Shown: one piece after another, positions 10,124 through 19,964 of the stretch
Position numbering within the stretch: the stretch's first letter is position 1
How the letters are laid out: the number at the start of each line of letters is the position of its first letter
Notes under the pieces: model-generated
The model's input: only the letters and a program-made list of their open reading frames with translations
The model's database searches: none
Told to the model about the DNA's origin: nothing
Origin: Puniceibacterium confluentis
GTDB lineage: Bacteria; Pseudomonadota; Alphaproteobacteria; Rhodobacterales; Rhodobacteraceae
Direction: 5' to 3'
Length of the DNA: 64,000 nt
Assembly: GCF_007923445.1 (NCBI RefSeq)
Contig: NZ_VOJI01000014.1
Span: 59,723-123,722 of the forward strand
Position numbers and translations under genes: made by a program

Positions 10124-10996
10124 TCAGAGCACGCGGCCTGCCACAGCGTCCAGCCGTGCCACAAGACGGGGATCGCGTTTGTCCGGCGCTGTCAGGATGG
10201 CGCCGTCAAGCGCATGATCGCAGCCCTCGGGGCAGGGCCGCCGGTTCGCGCCCAGACGTGCCGGAAGCCCGGCGACCAGCGACTGCGCCTTTAGCGCGTT
10301 GCCGGTCAGGATGCGGATGATCTCGGACAGGTCGACATTGCCGTGCTCGGGGTGCCAGCTGTCAAAGTCGGTCACCATCGCAATGCTGGCATAACACAAT
10401 TCGGCTTCGCGGGCGAGTTTGGCCTCGGGCATGTTGGTCATGCCAATGACATCGGCTTGCCAGACATCCCGGTACATCCGCGATTCCGCGCGGGTGGAGA
10501 ACTGCGGCCCTTCCATCGCCAGATAGGTGCCGCCGCTGTGCACGGTGATTCCCGCGTCCCGCGCCGCCGCGAGGCATGCGGTGCCGAGACGCGCGCAGAC
10601 GGGATGGGCTACGGAGACATGCGCAACACAGCCGGTGCCGAAGAAGGATTTGTCCCGCGCGAAGGTTCGGTCGATGAATTGGTCGACAATGACAAAATCC
10701 CCCGGAGCCATGCCCTCGCGGAACGAGCCGCAGGCGGAGACCGCGATCACATCCGTTACCCCCAGTCGCTTGAGCGCATCGATGTTGGCGCGGTAGGGCA
10801 CGGTCGAGGGGGCATGCACGTGGCCCCGGCCATGGCGGGGCAGGAACACCATCGGCACATCGTCCAGCATACCGGTCAGCAGCTGATCCGACGTCGGCCC
10901 CCAGGGGGTGTCCTGGGTGATCCACTCTGCGGCCTCCAGCCCGGGCATGGCATAAAGGCCCGAGCCGCCGATCACGCCGATCCTGGTCTGTGTCAT
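10124..10996 (-). CDS. mtnP: S-methyl-5'-thioadenosine phosphorylase
   Basis: This 290-residue enzyme phosphorolyses methylthioadenosine, a by-product of polyamine and homoserine-lactone synthesis, to adenine and methylthioribose-1-phosphate. Family motifs are IGVIGGSGLYAMPG at the N-terminus (phosphate site), AVSACGSFREGMAPGDF, the EGPQFSTRAESRMYR segment, and GMTNMPEAKLAREAELCY near the C-terminus, followed by the base-recognition loop VTDFDSWHP. The start at 10996 gives MTQTRIGVIGG, matching the family; the longer frame upstream is spurious. It is divergent from the SulP permease and convergent with scoB. No other methionine-salvage gene is nearby. Confidence 0.95.
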   Translation of the reverse strand: MTQTRIGVIGGSGLYAMPGLEAAEWITQDTPWGPTSDQLLTGMLDDVPMVFLPRHGRGHVHAPSTVPYRANIDALKRLGVTDVIAVSACGSFREGMAPGDFVIVDQFIDRTFARDKSFFGTGCVAHVSVAHPVCARLGTACLAAARDAGITVHSGGTYLAMEGPQFSTRAESRMYRDVWQADVIGMTNMPEAKLAREAELCYASIAMVTDFDSWHPEHGNVDLSEIIRILTGNALKAQSLVAGLPARLGANRRPCPEGCDHALDGAILTAPDKRDPRLVARLDAVAGRVL

Positions 10997-11216
10997 CTCC
11001 GAGCTCCCGATGAATGGTGAGACCTGTGTGGCCTGCGGCGCGACCGGGTGCAACTCTGGCCTGTGGCGGCCTTTGCCATGGGGCGAGATTTTCCGTGTTT
11101 CTGCGCCGGATTGCGGTATGAGCAAGGCAGACGCCCGTGATGCGCCGCCTTCGGGTGGTCTTTCGCGCCGCAGTGCAGTATGTGCGCTGCCGAACCGACA
11201 TCGAGGATCGCCGACC

Positions 11217-12845
11217 GTGCCCAGAACCATTCTGGCGAATTTCGCCAATCGCATCTCACTGCCCGAGCTCAACCTGCTACCCCCCGAGCGCCTGACGCCG
11301 GCGCGGCTGCGGATCGAGATCCTGTCGGGTCTGACCGTCGCTCTGGCCCTGGTGCCCGAAGCGGTGGCCTTTGCCTTTGTCGCCGGGGTGCATCCGCTGG
11401 TCGGGCTCTACGCGGCCTTTCTGGTCGGACTGATCACTGCGGTCATCGGCGGTCGGCCGGGGATGATCTCGGGGGCGACCGGGGCGCTGGCGGTGGTCAT
11501 GGTGGCGCTGGTGGCACAGCACGGGGTGGAATACCTGTTCGCGACCGTGGTGCTGATGGGAATGTTGCAGATCTTTGCCGGCGTCATGCGCTGGGGCAAG
11601 TTCATCCGGCTGGTGCCACATCCGGTGATGCTGGGCTTTGTCAACGGGTTGGCGATCGTGATTTTCCTGGCGCAGATGTCGCAGTTCAAGGTGCCGGGGT
11701 CGATGGAGGCCTCCGGCCAGGGCGTCGCGGGCGGGGCATGGTTGTCGGGCCTGCCGCTGTACACGATGCTGGCGCTGGTGGCACTGACCATGGGCATCAT
11801 CTGGGTGATGCCGAAGATCACACGGGTTGTGCCGGCGCCGCTGGCCGGGATCGGCATTGTCGCCGCACTGGTCATCGGGTTTGGCATTGACGTGCCGCGT
11901 GTGGGCGATCTGGCGTCGATCCAGGGCGGGCTACCATCGCTGCACATTCCGATGGTGCCGCTGACCTACGAGACGCTGCAAATCATCCTGCCGTATGCTG
12001 TCATTCTGGCGGCCATCGGCCTGATTGAATCGCTGCTGACACTGAACCTTGTGGGCGAGATGACCGGCACCCGGGGCGGGGCCAGCCAGGAGTGCATCGC
12101 ACAGGGCATCGCCAACACCGTGACCGGGTTCTTCGGTGGCATGGGGGGCTGCGCGATGATTGGTCAGTCGATGATCAACGTGAAATCCGGGGGACGGACA
12201 CGGGTCGCGGGCATCGCCGCCGCGCTGTTCCTGCTGAGCTTCATCCTGTTCGCATCGCCGATGATCGAGCTGATTCCGCTGGCGGCACTGGTCGGGGTGA
12301 TGTTCATGGTGGTGATCGGCACCTTCGCCTGGAACTCGCTGACGATCCTGGCGCGGGTGCCAAAGACGGATGCCTTTGTGATCATCCTCGTGACCATCGT
12401 GACAGTCTACGAGGATCTGGCCGTCGCGGTGGTGGTCGGTGTCATTGTCTCGGCGCTGGCCTATGCCTGGAACAACGCGCGGCGCATCCACTCCAAGTCC
12501 TATCTGACACCCGAAGGTGCGCGGGTCTACCAGGTGCAGGGGCCGTTGTTCTTTGGGTCGGCCGAGGGCTTTGGCGAAATGTTCGATATCGAGAACGACC
12601 CCCAGACGGTGATCGTGGATTTTGCCGACAGCCGCGTGGTGGATCAGTCGGCGCTGCAGGCGATCGAAGCTCTGGCTGGCAAGTACGAGGCGCTGGGCAA
12701 GCGCATTCAGCTGCGCCATCTGAGCCGCGACTGTCACCGGCTGCTGAAGAAAGCCGGGCATCTGATGGTCGACAGCGATGATGACCCCGACTACGCACTG
12801 GCGGTCAACTACGGTGTGCGCACCGGCATTCTCGGCGGCCACTGA
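11217..12845 (+). CDS. SulP-family anion permease with STAS domain
   Basis: This is a SLC26/SulP membrane transporter of about 542 residues with 10-12 hydrophobic spans, starting in the signature region LSGLTVALALVPEAVAFAF. NLVGEMTGTRGGASQECIAQG and the GGMGGCAMIGQSMIN segment are typical of the core. A C-terminal STAS domain (about 415-530, including VVDQSALQAIEALAGKYEALG) faces the cytoplasm. Substrates of the family include sulfate, bicarbonate and dicarboxylates, and I cannot assign one. The start is uncertain. A GTG at 11217 with a preceding GAGGAT is preferred; an ATG at 11118 would add 33 residues that look non-conserved. Confidence 0.88.
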   Translation: MPRTILANFANRISLPELNLLPPERLTPARLRIEILSGLTVALALVPEAVAFAFVAGVHPLVGLYAAFLVGLITAVIGGRPGMISGATGALAVVMVALVAQHGVEYLFATVVLMGMLQIFAGVMRWGKFIRLVPHPVMLGFVNGLAIVIFLAQMSQFKVPGSMEASGQGVAGGAWLSGLPLYTMLALVALTMGIIWVMPKITRVVPAPLAGIGIVAALVIGFGIDVPRVGDLASIQGGLPSLHIPMVPLTYETLQIILPYAVILAAIGLIESLLTLNLVGEMTGTRGGASQECIAQGIANTVTGFFGGMGGCAMIGQSMINVKSGGRTRVAGIAAALFLLSFILFASPMIELIPLAALVGVMFMVVIGTFAWNSLTILARVPKTDAFVIILVTIVTVYEDLAVAVVVGVIVSALAYAWNNARRIHSKSYLTPEGARVYQVQGPLFFGSAEGFGEMFDIENDPQTVIVDFADSRVVDQSALQAIEALAGKYEALGKRIQLRHLSRDCHRLLKKAGHLMVDSDDDPDYALAVNYGVRTGILGGH

Positions 12846-12856
12846 CACAGCGATCC

Positions 12857-12892
12857 CCGCAGGGAAGCATGAGTTCTCCTGTTTCCCTGCGG
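12857..12892. terminator. Hairpin between convergent genes (probable bidirectional terminator)
   Basis: A perfect 10-base inverted repeat, CCGCAGGGAA and TTCCCTGCGG, encloses a 16-base loop in the 62-base gap between the SulP permease and the leftward flavin reductase. There is no strong T-tract on either side, so termination strength is uncertain. Confidence 0.45.
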
Positions 12893-12907
12893 CGGCTGTC
12901 GCCTGGA

Positions 12908-13516
12908 TCAGCTCTGACCGGGCCGGTTGAGGGTGAAGGTGTCGCGGATCACCGCGTAATCCCGGTATCCGAGACGGCTGAGCGGGTTGAACTTGAGAAT
13001 GTCGAACTGGCCGTCGACAAGGCAGTCGTCGCGCATGTGAACGCCGACGACCTCTCCGAACACCGCGAAATTCGCCTCGCCGGGCAGCTGCACGATCTGT
13101 GTCAGCTTGCACTCGAGATTGGCGGGTGCCTGCGAGACCCGGCTGCAGGCTATGGTGGTGCACTCGGCGCGGGCGATTCCGGCAAGTTCGAATTCGTCGG
13201 TCCCCTTGTCCCAGGCTCCCGAGCTTTGGTTCATCGCGTCGCGCATCGCATATTCCACGATGTTCACGCAGAACACGCCGGTTTCGCGGATGTTGGCGAC
13301 ACTGTCCTTGGTGTCACCCCGGTCCGGCTTGATCGAGGTTGACGAAAACATCACCTGCGGCGGCTCATAGGCGACGGCATTGAAAAACGAATACGGCGCC
13401 AGGTTTTCCGCCCCGTCCGATCCCCGGGTCGAGATCCAGCCGATGGGGCGTGGCGTGACGATGGCATTGAACGGATTGTGTGGCAGGCCGTGGCCGTCCG
13501 AGGGGCGATAGAACAT
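12908..13516 (-). CDS. Flavin reductase family protein (FMN-binding split barrel)
   Basis: This 202-residue protein has the fold of flavin reductase-like, DIM6/NTAB-type flavoproteins. The hallmarks are an N-terminal HNPFNAIVTPRPIGWIS segment and the NLAPYSFFNAVAYEPPQVMF stretch, which forms the FMN pocket. The protein probably binds FMN and reduces flavin or a small substrate with NAD(P)H. The start at 13516 (MFYRPSDGHGLPHN) is supported by an upstream GGGAGA ribosome-binding site. It is divergent from the acetyltransferase gene and convergent with the permease. No oxygenase partner lies next to it. Confidence 0.88.
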   Translation of the reverse strand: MFYRPSDGHGLPHNPFNAIVTPRPIGWISTRGSDGAENLAPYSFFNAVAYEPPQVMFSSTSIKPDRGDTKDSVANIRETGVFCVNIVEYAMRDAMNQSSGAWDKGTDEFELAGIARAECTTIACSRVSQAPANLECKLTQIVQLPGEANFAVFGEVVGVHMRDDCLVDGQFDILKFNPLSRLGYRDYAVIRDTFTLNRPGQS

Positions 13517-13592
13517 GAATGGTTTTCTCCCGTTTGCCCAAGGCTTTGCCTCGTGATAGGCGGGTTCTGCGCTGAATGCACGAGGTCCGCCC

Positions 13593-14075
13593 CTGTTCGT
13601 CCTGAAAAAAGAAACACCTGAAGATTGGTGGGAGGTCGAAGCACTCTTCGATCTCTGTTTTGCACCGGGGCGCACGGCGCTGTCGTCCTATCGTCTGCGC
13701 GACGACATTCCGCCGGTGGCGGGGCTGGGGCGGATTGCGCGGGACGAAACCGGTATTCTCGGCGGGGCGATCCGGTACTGGCCGGTGCGGGTCGGCGCTG
13801 CCCCGGTGTTGCTGCTGGGTCCGGTTGCGGTGCACCCGACCGCCCAGGGCGAAGGTCTGGCCGCTGCAATGATCCGTGACAGCCTCGCGCAGGCGGCCGA
13901 GCACTGGGAACGGGTTCTGCTGGTGGGGGACCTGCCGTATTACGCACGGTTCGGGTTCTACCGACTTGTCGGCGTCGACATGCCACCGCCCACCAATCCG
14001 GACCGCATTCTTGGGTGTGACCTCGTCCCCGGGGCATGGGCGGGTGTTCGCGGGCCGGTGATGCGGGCTGCTTGA
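13593..14075 (+). CDS. GNAT-family N-acetyltransferase, probable CTG start
   Basis: The frame from 13593 encodes about 160 residues with a GNAT fold. The acetyl-CoA motif is LLLGPVAVHPTAQGEGLAAAMI, followed by VLLVGDLPYYARFGFYRL, typical of the YhbS-like subgroup. Coding character extends upstream of the first conventional start (GTG at 13716): KKETPEDWWEVEALFDLCF and TALSSYRLRDD look like a normal N-terminal strand-helix, and losing them would remove beta1-alpha1. Between the upstream stop at 13557 and 13716 this frame has no ATG, GTG or TTG. CTG at 13593, six bases after GAGGT, is therefore the best start. The substrate is unknown. Confidence 0.75.
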   Translation: MFVLKKETPEDWWEVEALFDLCFAPGRTALSSYRLRDDIPPVAGLGRIARDETGILGGAIRYWPVRVGAAPVLLLGPVAVHPTAQGEGLAAAMIRDSLAQAAEHWERVLLVGDLPYYARFGFYRLVGVDMPPPTNPDRILGCDLVPGAWAGVRGPVMRAA

Positions 14076-14124
14076 AACCTCTGCCGTCTGCCCCAATGTT
14101 AATCGGGGTAACAGGAGGCAGAAG

Positions 14125-14877
14125 ATGACCGGCACGGATCTTGTCGCGCAACTGGACGTTGATCAGGAACTGGGCGCACTGGCGCGGCGGCACAAACGTG
14201 CCGGTGGCGTCGGCCTGCAGGTGCTGAACTTTGTCGGCGGGCAGGCCGAGAATCTGCTGGAACGGCTGCCCGACAAGGTGAAAGAGCGGCTCGAGGATGC
14301 CACAGCCCGGGCTCTGGCCATCGCAATGCGGGCAGCAAGCCAGTCGCGTGGCATGGTGCCGGACCAGAAGGGCTGGCTGAACACCGCGCTGACCACCGGC
14401 ATGGGTGCAATGGGCGGTGCCGGAGGCCTGCCCACGGCGCTGGCCGAACTGCCGGTGACGACAACGGTGTTGCTGCGGGCGATTCAGGGCATCTCGGCGG
14501 AATACGGCTTTGACCCCGACGATCCCGAGATTCAGAAGGAATGCCTGCTGGTGTTCGGCTCGTCCGGGCCTCTGGCCGGAGACGATGGCGCGGACATGGC
14601 GTTCCTGTCGGCGCGGGTCAGTCTGACCGGGGCCACGGTGCACGGCCTGATTGCCCGTGTTGCGCCTCGGCTTGCCACGGTTATGGGGCAAAAGCTGGCC
14701 ACCCAGACCGTGCCCGTCATCGGAGCCGTGGCCGGGGCGGCGACCAATTACGCCTACACCAGTTATTATCAGGAAATGGCGCATGTGCACTTTGGCTTGC
14801 GGCGCCTGTCCGAATCTTCTGGAAAATCGCGCGAGGCTCTGGTCGAGGGCCTTCGAGGCGCCGTGCAGGCCCTTTAG
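14125..14877 (+). CDS. EcsC family protein
   Basis: This 250-residue protein matches the EcsC family, named for the third gene of the Bacillus ecs ABC-transporter locus. The conserved middle and C-terminal parts include MGAMGGAGGLPTALAELPVT, where a hydrophobic amphipathic stretch may touch the membrane. They also include the ATQTVPVIGAVAGAATNYAY segment near 200-220, which has the character of a glycine-zipper helix. The function of this family in proteobacteria is not established. A GGAGG ribosome-binding site sits just before the ATG. It follows the acetyltransferase gene by 49 bases and could be cotranscribed. It is convergent with ptsP. Confidence 0.85.
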   Translation: MTGTDLVAQLDVDQELGALARRHKRAGGVGLQVLNFVGGQAENLLERLPDKVKERLEDATARALAIAMRAASQSRGMVPDQKGWLNTALTTGMGAMGGAGGLPTALAELPVTTTVLLRAIQGISAEYGFDPDDPEIQKECLLVFGSSGPLAGDDGADMAFLSARVSLTGATVHGLIARVAPRLATVMGQKLATQTVPVIGAVAGAATNYAYTSYYQEMAHVHFGLRRLSESSGKSREALVEGLRGAVQAL

Positions 14878-15132
14878 GCGCCCCGGACCGGTGGTGCGCG
14901 CCGTCAACAAGCGCCGGTAACCCGGAGTTAAGGTTAATCTGCTCAACTGCCGGAACCGGCGGGGCCAGCGAAGCAAGCCCCGTCCGGTGCCGTACCGCCT
15001 GAAACGTTGCCTGTGCGGATCCGTGGCAGACAACAGCACAAGGGTGGGGGGCGACGACGCCTGTGGCCTGCATGGAATGTGCGGGCCTGCCTGCCCGGTG
15101 CCAGAATGGCCCGGTGTCCAGATGTTCAGACC

Positions 15133-17370
15133 CTATGCCCGGTCGCTGAGGAATGCCATCACGGCCGGGCGCACCGACTGGTGCCCCTGATCTTTTGCCG
15201 TGGCGATCACAGACCGCAGTTCTTCCAGATTGGTGCGCATCAACAGATGCTTCACCGGGCCGATCGACGCCGGACGCATCGACAGCGTGCGCAGGCCGAT
15301 GGCAGCCAGACAGACCGCTTCGATCGGACGGCCCGCATCCTCGCCGCAGAACGACAGATCGGTCTTCGTCTCGCGGCAGCGTTCGACAATGCCTTCCAGA
15401 AAGGTCAGGAAACTGACATTCAGCGTATCGTACCGTCGCCGCACCCGCTCGTTTTCGCGGTCGGCGGCAAAGAAGAACTGCTTGAGATCGTTGCCGCCGA
15501 TGGACAGGAACTCGACCTCTTGAAAGAACTGGCGCGGTGCAAAGGCCAGGCTGGGCGTCTCGAGCATCGCGCCGACAGACAGCTTTGACGGAATCGGGTG
15601 CCCCAGAATTCGCTCGCGCTCGAGCGCCTTGTCCATTTCGGCGCGGGCTTGCCTGTATTCATCGTACTGCGCCACAAAGGGAAACATCACCGTCAGCGGA
15701 CCGCCTTCGGCAGCGCGCAGCAATGCCTGCAACTGCATCCGCAGCACGCCCGGTTTGTCGAGTCCGACCCGGATCGCCCGCCAGCCGAGCGCCGGGTTGG
15801 GTTCATCGTTGGGCTTCATGTAGGGCAGCACCTTGTCCGACCCGATGTCGAGGGTGCGGAACACCACGCGGCGCCCCTTGGCCGAATCCAGCACCCGCCG
15901 GTAAAGACCTGCCAGCTCGGTGCGCCGGGGCATCTGGTTGCGCACCAGAAACTGCAGTTCGGTACGAAACAGGCCCACGCCCTCTGCGCCCGACGATTCC
16001 AGGCTGGGCAGATCCGCCATCAACCCGGCGTTCATGTGCAGTTCCACACGCGCGCCGCAGGCCGCCACACAGGGTATGTCGCGGATCGAGGCATAGCGCT
16101 CGAGCGCCTGCGCCTGCATCGCCATCTTGTCGCGGAAGGCGCTGACAACGGTGTCGTCGGGACGCAGGTGCACGATGCCCTGGTCCCCGTCGATCATCAC
16201 ATGATCACCGTTCAGTGCTTCGTTGGTGATCCGTCCGGCATGGACCACCAGCGGAATTGCCAGCGCCCGCGCGACAATCGCCGCATGTGAGCCGACCGAA
16301 CCTTCTTCCAGCACGATGCCCTTGAGGCCGCGACCGTATTCCAGCAGCTCTCCGGGGCCGATATTGCGCGCGATCAGGATCGGATCGCTCGGCATGTCAG
16401 CACCTGTTTCCTTGCCCTGACCCGTGAGGATGCGCAGCAAACGGTTGCTGAGATCGTCAAGATCCTGCAACCGTTCACGCAGATAGGCATCGGTGACCTG
16501 GTTCATGCGCGCCCGGGCCGAGGACTGCTCTTTTTCCACCGCCGCTTCGGCAGACAGGCCGCGGGTGATGTCCTCTTCCATCCGCCGCATCCAGCCCTTT
16601 GAATTGGCAAACATGCGGTAGGCCTGCAGCACCTGCACCTGTTCGGGGTCCGCCGCACCGGCCAGCAACTCGTCGACACTGACCCGAAGGGTTTCCACCG
16701 CGGCGCACAGCCGTTCGTTTTCCCGCACCGGATCGTCGGTGACAAGGTTGGTCACGACCACCCGGGGTTCGTGCAGCCAGACATGACCTTCGGCCGTGCC
16801 TTCCTGCCCGGTCGTGCCGCGCAGCAGGGCGGGGCGTGTATGGCGGGCCGTCAGTGCCGCGCCCTCGCCGACGAAGGCGCCCAATTCGGTCATTTCGGCC
16901 AGGACCATGGCGACGACTTCCAGCGCATAGACTTCGTCGGCGGTGAACTCGCGGGCCTCTTTGGACTGTACCACCAGCACACCCAGCTTTTCACCCAGCC
17001 GCTGGATCGGCACCCCGAGGAACGAGGAATAAGCTTCTTCGCCGGTTTCCGGCATATAGCGGAACCCGCGCTGGGAGGGCGCATCGGCGGTGTTCATCAA
17101 TTGTCCGGTGCGCGCAACGCGGCCCACCAGACCTTCGCCCAGCTTCATCCGGGTCTGGTGCACGGCTTCGGCCTTGAGGCCCTCGGAGGCACAGAGTTCA
17201 AGCGTCTCGTCGTCCCGGAACAGATAGATCGAGCACACTTCGGTGCCCATCGAATCCGCCGTCAGATGAGTGATCCGGTCCAGCCGTTCCTGGCCAGCGT
17301 GCTGCTCGGCCATGGTATCGCGCAGCCGCCCCAACAACTTGCGGCTTTCGCTCTCCGTGCGGTCGGCCAT
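15133..17370 (-). CDS. ptsP: PTS-Ntr enzyme I (phosphoenolpyruvate-protein phosphotransferase)
   Basis: This 745-residue protein is the nitrogen-branch enzyme I. An N-terminal GAF domain (about 20-165) senses small ligands. The phosphohistidine domain has His362 in EEGSVGSHAAIVARALAIP. The C-terminal PEP-binding barrel shows GAEGVGLFRTELQFL, FRTLDIGSDKVLPY and SIGGNDLKQFFFAADREN. It starts the phosphorelay to NPr and EIIA-Ntr that links nitrogen and carbon status to potassium and envelope control. The family is normally about 750 residues, so it is full length. It follows lysC leftward after 42 bases; the lysC-ptsP adjacency is typical for Alphaproteobacteria and suggests one transcript. Confidence 0.96.
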   Translation of the reverse strand: MADRTESESRKLLGRLRDTMAEQHAGQERLDRITHLTADSMGTEVCSIYLFRDDETLELCASEGLKAEAVHQTRMKLGEGLVGRVARTGQLMNTADAPSQRGFRYMPETGEEAYSSFLGVPIQRLGEKLGVLVVQSKEAREFTADEVYALEVVAMVLAEMTELGAFVGEGAALTARHTRPALLRGTTGQEGTAEGHVWLHEPRVVVTNLVTDDPVRENERLCAAVETLRVSVDELLAGAADPEQVQVLQAYRMFANSKGWMRRMEEDITRGLSAEAAVEKEQSSARARMNQVTDAYLRERLQDLDDLSNRLLRILTGQGKETGADMPSDPILIARNIGPGELLEYGRGLKGIVLEEGSVGSHAAIVARALAIPLVVHAGRITNEALNGDHVMIDGDQGIVHLRPDDTVVSAFRDKMAMQAQALERYASIRDIPCVAACGARVELHMNAGLMADLPSLESSGAEGVGLFRTELQFLVRNQMPRRTELAGLYRRVLDSAKGRRVVFRTLDIGSDKVLPYMKPNDEPNPALGWRAIRVGLDKPGVLRMQLQALLRAAEGGPLTVMFPFVAQYDEYRQARAEMDKALERERILGHPIPSKLSVGAMLETPSLAFAPRQFFQEVEFLSIGGNDLKQFFFAADRENERVRRRYDTLNVSFLTFLEGIVERCRETKTDLSFCGEDAGRPIEAVCLAAIGLRTLSMRPASIGPVKHLLMRTNLEELRSVIATAKDQGHQSVRPAVMAFLSDRA

Positions 17371-17412
17371 GCAGAAACCCCATTAACACAATGCCCGGGG
17401 CGCGCGTTGGCC

Positions 17413-18651
17413 TCAGGTGCTCTTTTCCAGTTCGAAGGCATCATGCAGGGACTGCACGGCAAGTTCCATGTATTTCCGGTCAATCAGAACGGAAATTTTT
17501 ATCTCTGAGGTTGTAATGACCTTGATGTTGATCCCCTCTGAGGAGAGCACCTTGAACATCTTGGCCGCCACACCGGTGTGCGAGCGCATGCCAATGCCCA
17601 CGACCGAAACCTTGGCGACGCCGGTATCGGCGACCAAGTCCATGAAATTGATGTCACCTTTGGCCTTGGCGTCGTCCAGTGCCTTCTGCGCCCGTTTGAC
17701 CTGATCGGTGGGGCAGGAAAAGGTCATGTCCGTGCGACCCTCTTCCGAGATGTTCTGCACGATCATGTCGACATTCACACCTGCCTCGGAAAGCGGCGTG
17801 AAAATTGCCGCCGCGATGCCCGGACGGTCGGCGACCGACACCAGCGTCATTTTCGCCTCGTCGCGGGAATGGGCCACTCCGGCCACAACATTGCTTTCCA
17901 TGATGTCCTCCTCGTCGCAGACCAGCGTCCCTGCCGTGTCCGACGGTTCCTCGAAACTGCTCAGCACTCGCAGCTTGACCTTGTAGCGCATCGCCAGTTC
18001 GACCGATCGCGTCTGCAGCACCTTGGCGCCCAAGCTGGCAAGTTCAAGCATTTCCTCGAACGCGATCCGGTCCATCTTGCGCGCGCGGTCACAGACCCGC
18101 GGATCGGTGGTATAGACCCCGTCCACATCCGTATAGATATCACAGCGCTCGGCCCCAAAGGCCGCGGCAAAAGCGACCGCAGTGGTGTCGGATCCGCCCC
18201 GGCCCAGCGTGGTGATGCGTCCCTCGGGGCTGATGCCCTGAAACCCCGCGACCACGGCCACCTGCATGCCTTCGCCGAATTTGCGGTTGATGTTGTCGGT
18301 GGGGATGTCTTCGATCCGTGCCGAGCTGTGCGCGCTGGTGGTTTTCAGAGGCACTTGCCAGCCCTGCCAGCTGCGTGCGGGCACGTCCATCTCCTGCAGG
18401 GTCAATGCCATAAGGCCGGCTGTCACGTTTTCGCCTGAACTCACCACCGCGTCGTATTCGCGCGCGTCAAAGAGCGGTGAGGTTTCATTGACCCAGCCGA
18501 CCAGTTCGTTGGTCTTGCCGGACATGGCGCTGACGATGACGATCACGTCATAGCCCTTGGCCACTTCCAGGCCGACACGTTTGGCCGCCCGCCGGATCCG
18601 GTCGAGCGTTGCGACAGAGGTGCCGCCGAATTTCATCACGAGAACGGGCAT
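17413..18651 (-). CDS. lysC: Aspartate kinase
   Basis: This 412-residue monofunctional aspartokinase phosphorylates aspartate, the first step to lysine, threonine, methionine and diaminopimelate. The N-terminal nucleotide site is VMKFGGTSVATLDRI. The kinase core includes GFQGISPEGRITTLGRGGSDTTAVA and the aspartate loop DVDGVYTTDPRV. Two ACT domains (from about residue 265, LVSVADRPGIAAAIFTPLSEAGV, and 345-405, VSVVGIGMRSHTGVAAKMF) predict feedback control by lysine and/or threonine. Length and motifs are standard. An internal start for a separate beta subunit, as in Bacillus, is not evident. It lies upstream of ptsP on the same strand. Confidence 0.97.
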   Translation of the reverse strand: MPVLVMKFGGTSVATLDRIRRAAKRVGLEVAKGYDVIVIVSAMSGKTNELVGWVNETSPLFDAREYDAVVSSGENVTAGLMALTLQEMDVPARSWQGWQVPLKTTSAHSSARIEDIPTDNINRKFGEGMQVAVVAGFQGISPEGRITTLGRGGSDTTAVAFAAAFGAERCDIYTDVDGVYTTDPRVCDRARKMDRIAFEEMLELASLGAKVLQTRSVELAMRYKVKLRVLSSFEEPSDTAGTLVCDEEDIMESNVVAGVAHSRDEAKMTLVSVADRPGIAAAIFTPLSEAGVNVDMIVQNISEEGRTDMTFSCPTDQVKRAQKALDDAKAKGDINFMDLVADTGVAKVSVVGIGMRSHTGVAAKMFKVLSSEGINIKVITTSEIKISVLIDRKYMELAVQSLHDAFELEKST

Positions 18652-18849
18652 GGGACTCTCCCGGGGTCACAATCGTCCCGTGCTTTACGCGTGGTGACGT
18701 AACAGCGCAAGAGGCTGCGGACCCCTCTGAGCATCCGTCCGTCACCCGTTGCCGGTGCATCCGGTCAAAAAGAGGTTCCTCCCCCACTGTCCGGGTCGCC
18801 CGGTGTCAAAGGTGCTGGAATTCCTGCAAGATACCAAAGAACGGCCCGG

Positions 18850-19295
18850 TCAATGCGGTCTGTAATCGGCGGGGCCGAACCCATCGGCGTTCAGGTGCGT
18901 CTCGGCGCCGGGCACCACATCTGTGTTCTGCGCCGAAACCGCGCACCATCCGGTACTGCGGCGTTCAAGTACAAAGCTCATCACCGTCTGCCGGTCCTTG
19001 GCACCTGCGCCCTCGGGCGTGCGTTGCCCTGTCAGGTGAAGCCGGCTGTGCACCACCGCATGATCGGCGCCCAGCCAGCGCACGGACACGGCGCCGACCC
19101 GCAGCCGTGTGTCGGCAAAAAACGATTTCAGCGCGTAGTCATGCGCCCGGGAAATATCTGCGCGACGTCGCCACCACAGCCCCACGACATTTACAAAATC
19201 GGCATCCTCGGCGAACAGCGCGCCGATCGCCGCGCCGTCCCGGCTGTGCCACGCCGCGGCGAAAGCCGCCGGAAAGTCCGCCGGGTCAGCCAGGC

Positions 19296-19299
<4 letters not shown>
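18850..19299 (-). CDS. SnoaL-like / DUF4440-type protein (SgcJ/EcaC family)
   Basis: This 149-residue alpha+beta cone-fold protein has the NTF2/SnoaL layout: an N-terminal helix pair (FAAAWHSRDGAAIGALFAEDADFVN), a VVGLWWRRRADISRAHDYAL segment, then four beta strands. The family name SgcJ/EcaC oxidoreductase comes from antibiotic clusters, but most members are uncharacterised. The start is a TTG at 19299, and TTGA overlaps the stop of the SDR gene by four bases. Translational coupling to the SDR suggests a shared small-molecule substrate, which is inference. Confidence 0.75.
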
Positions 19300-19940
<641 letters not shown>

Positions 19941-19964
19941 GAGCGGATCCTTTCGCCGGAAAAG

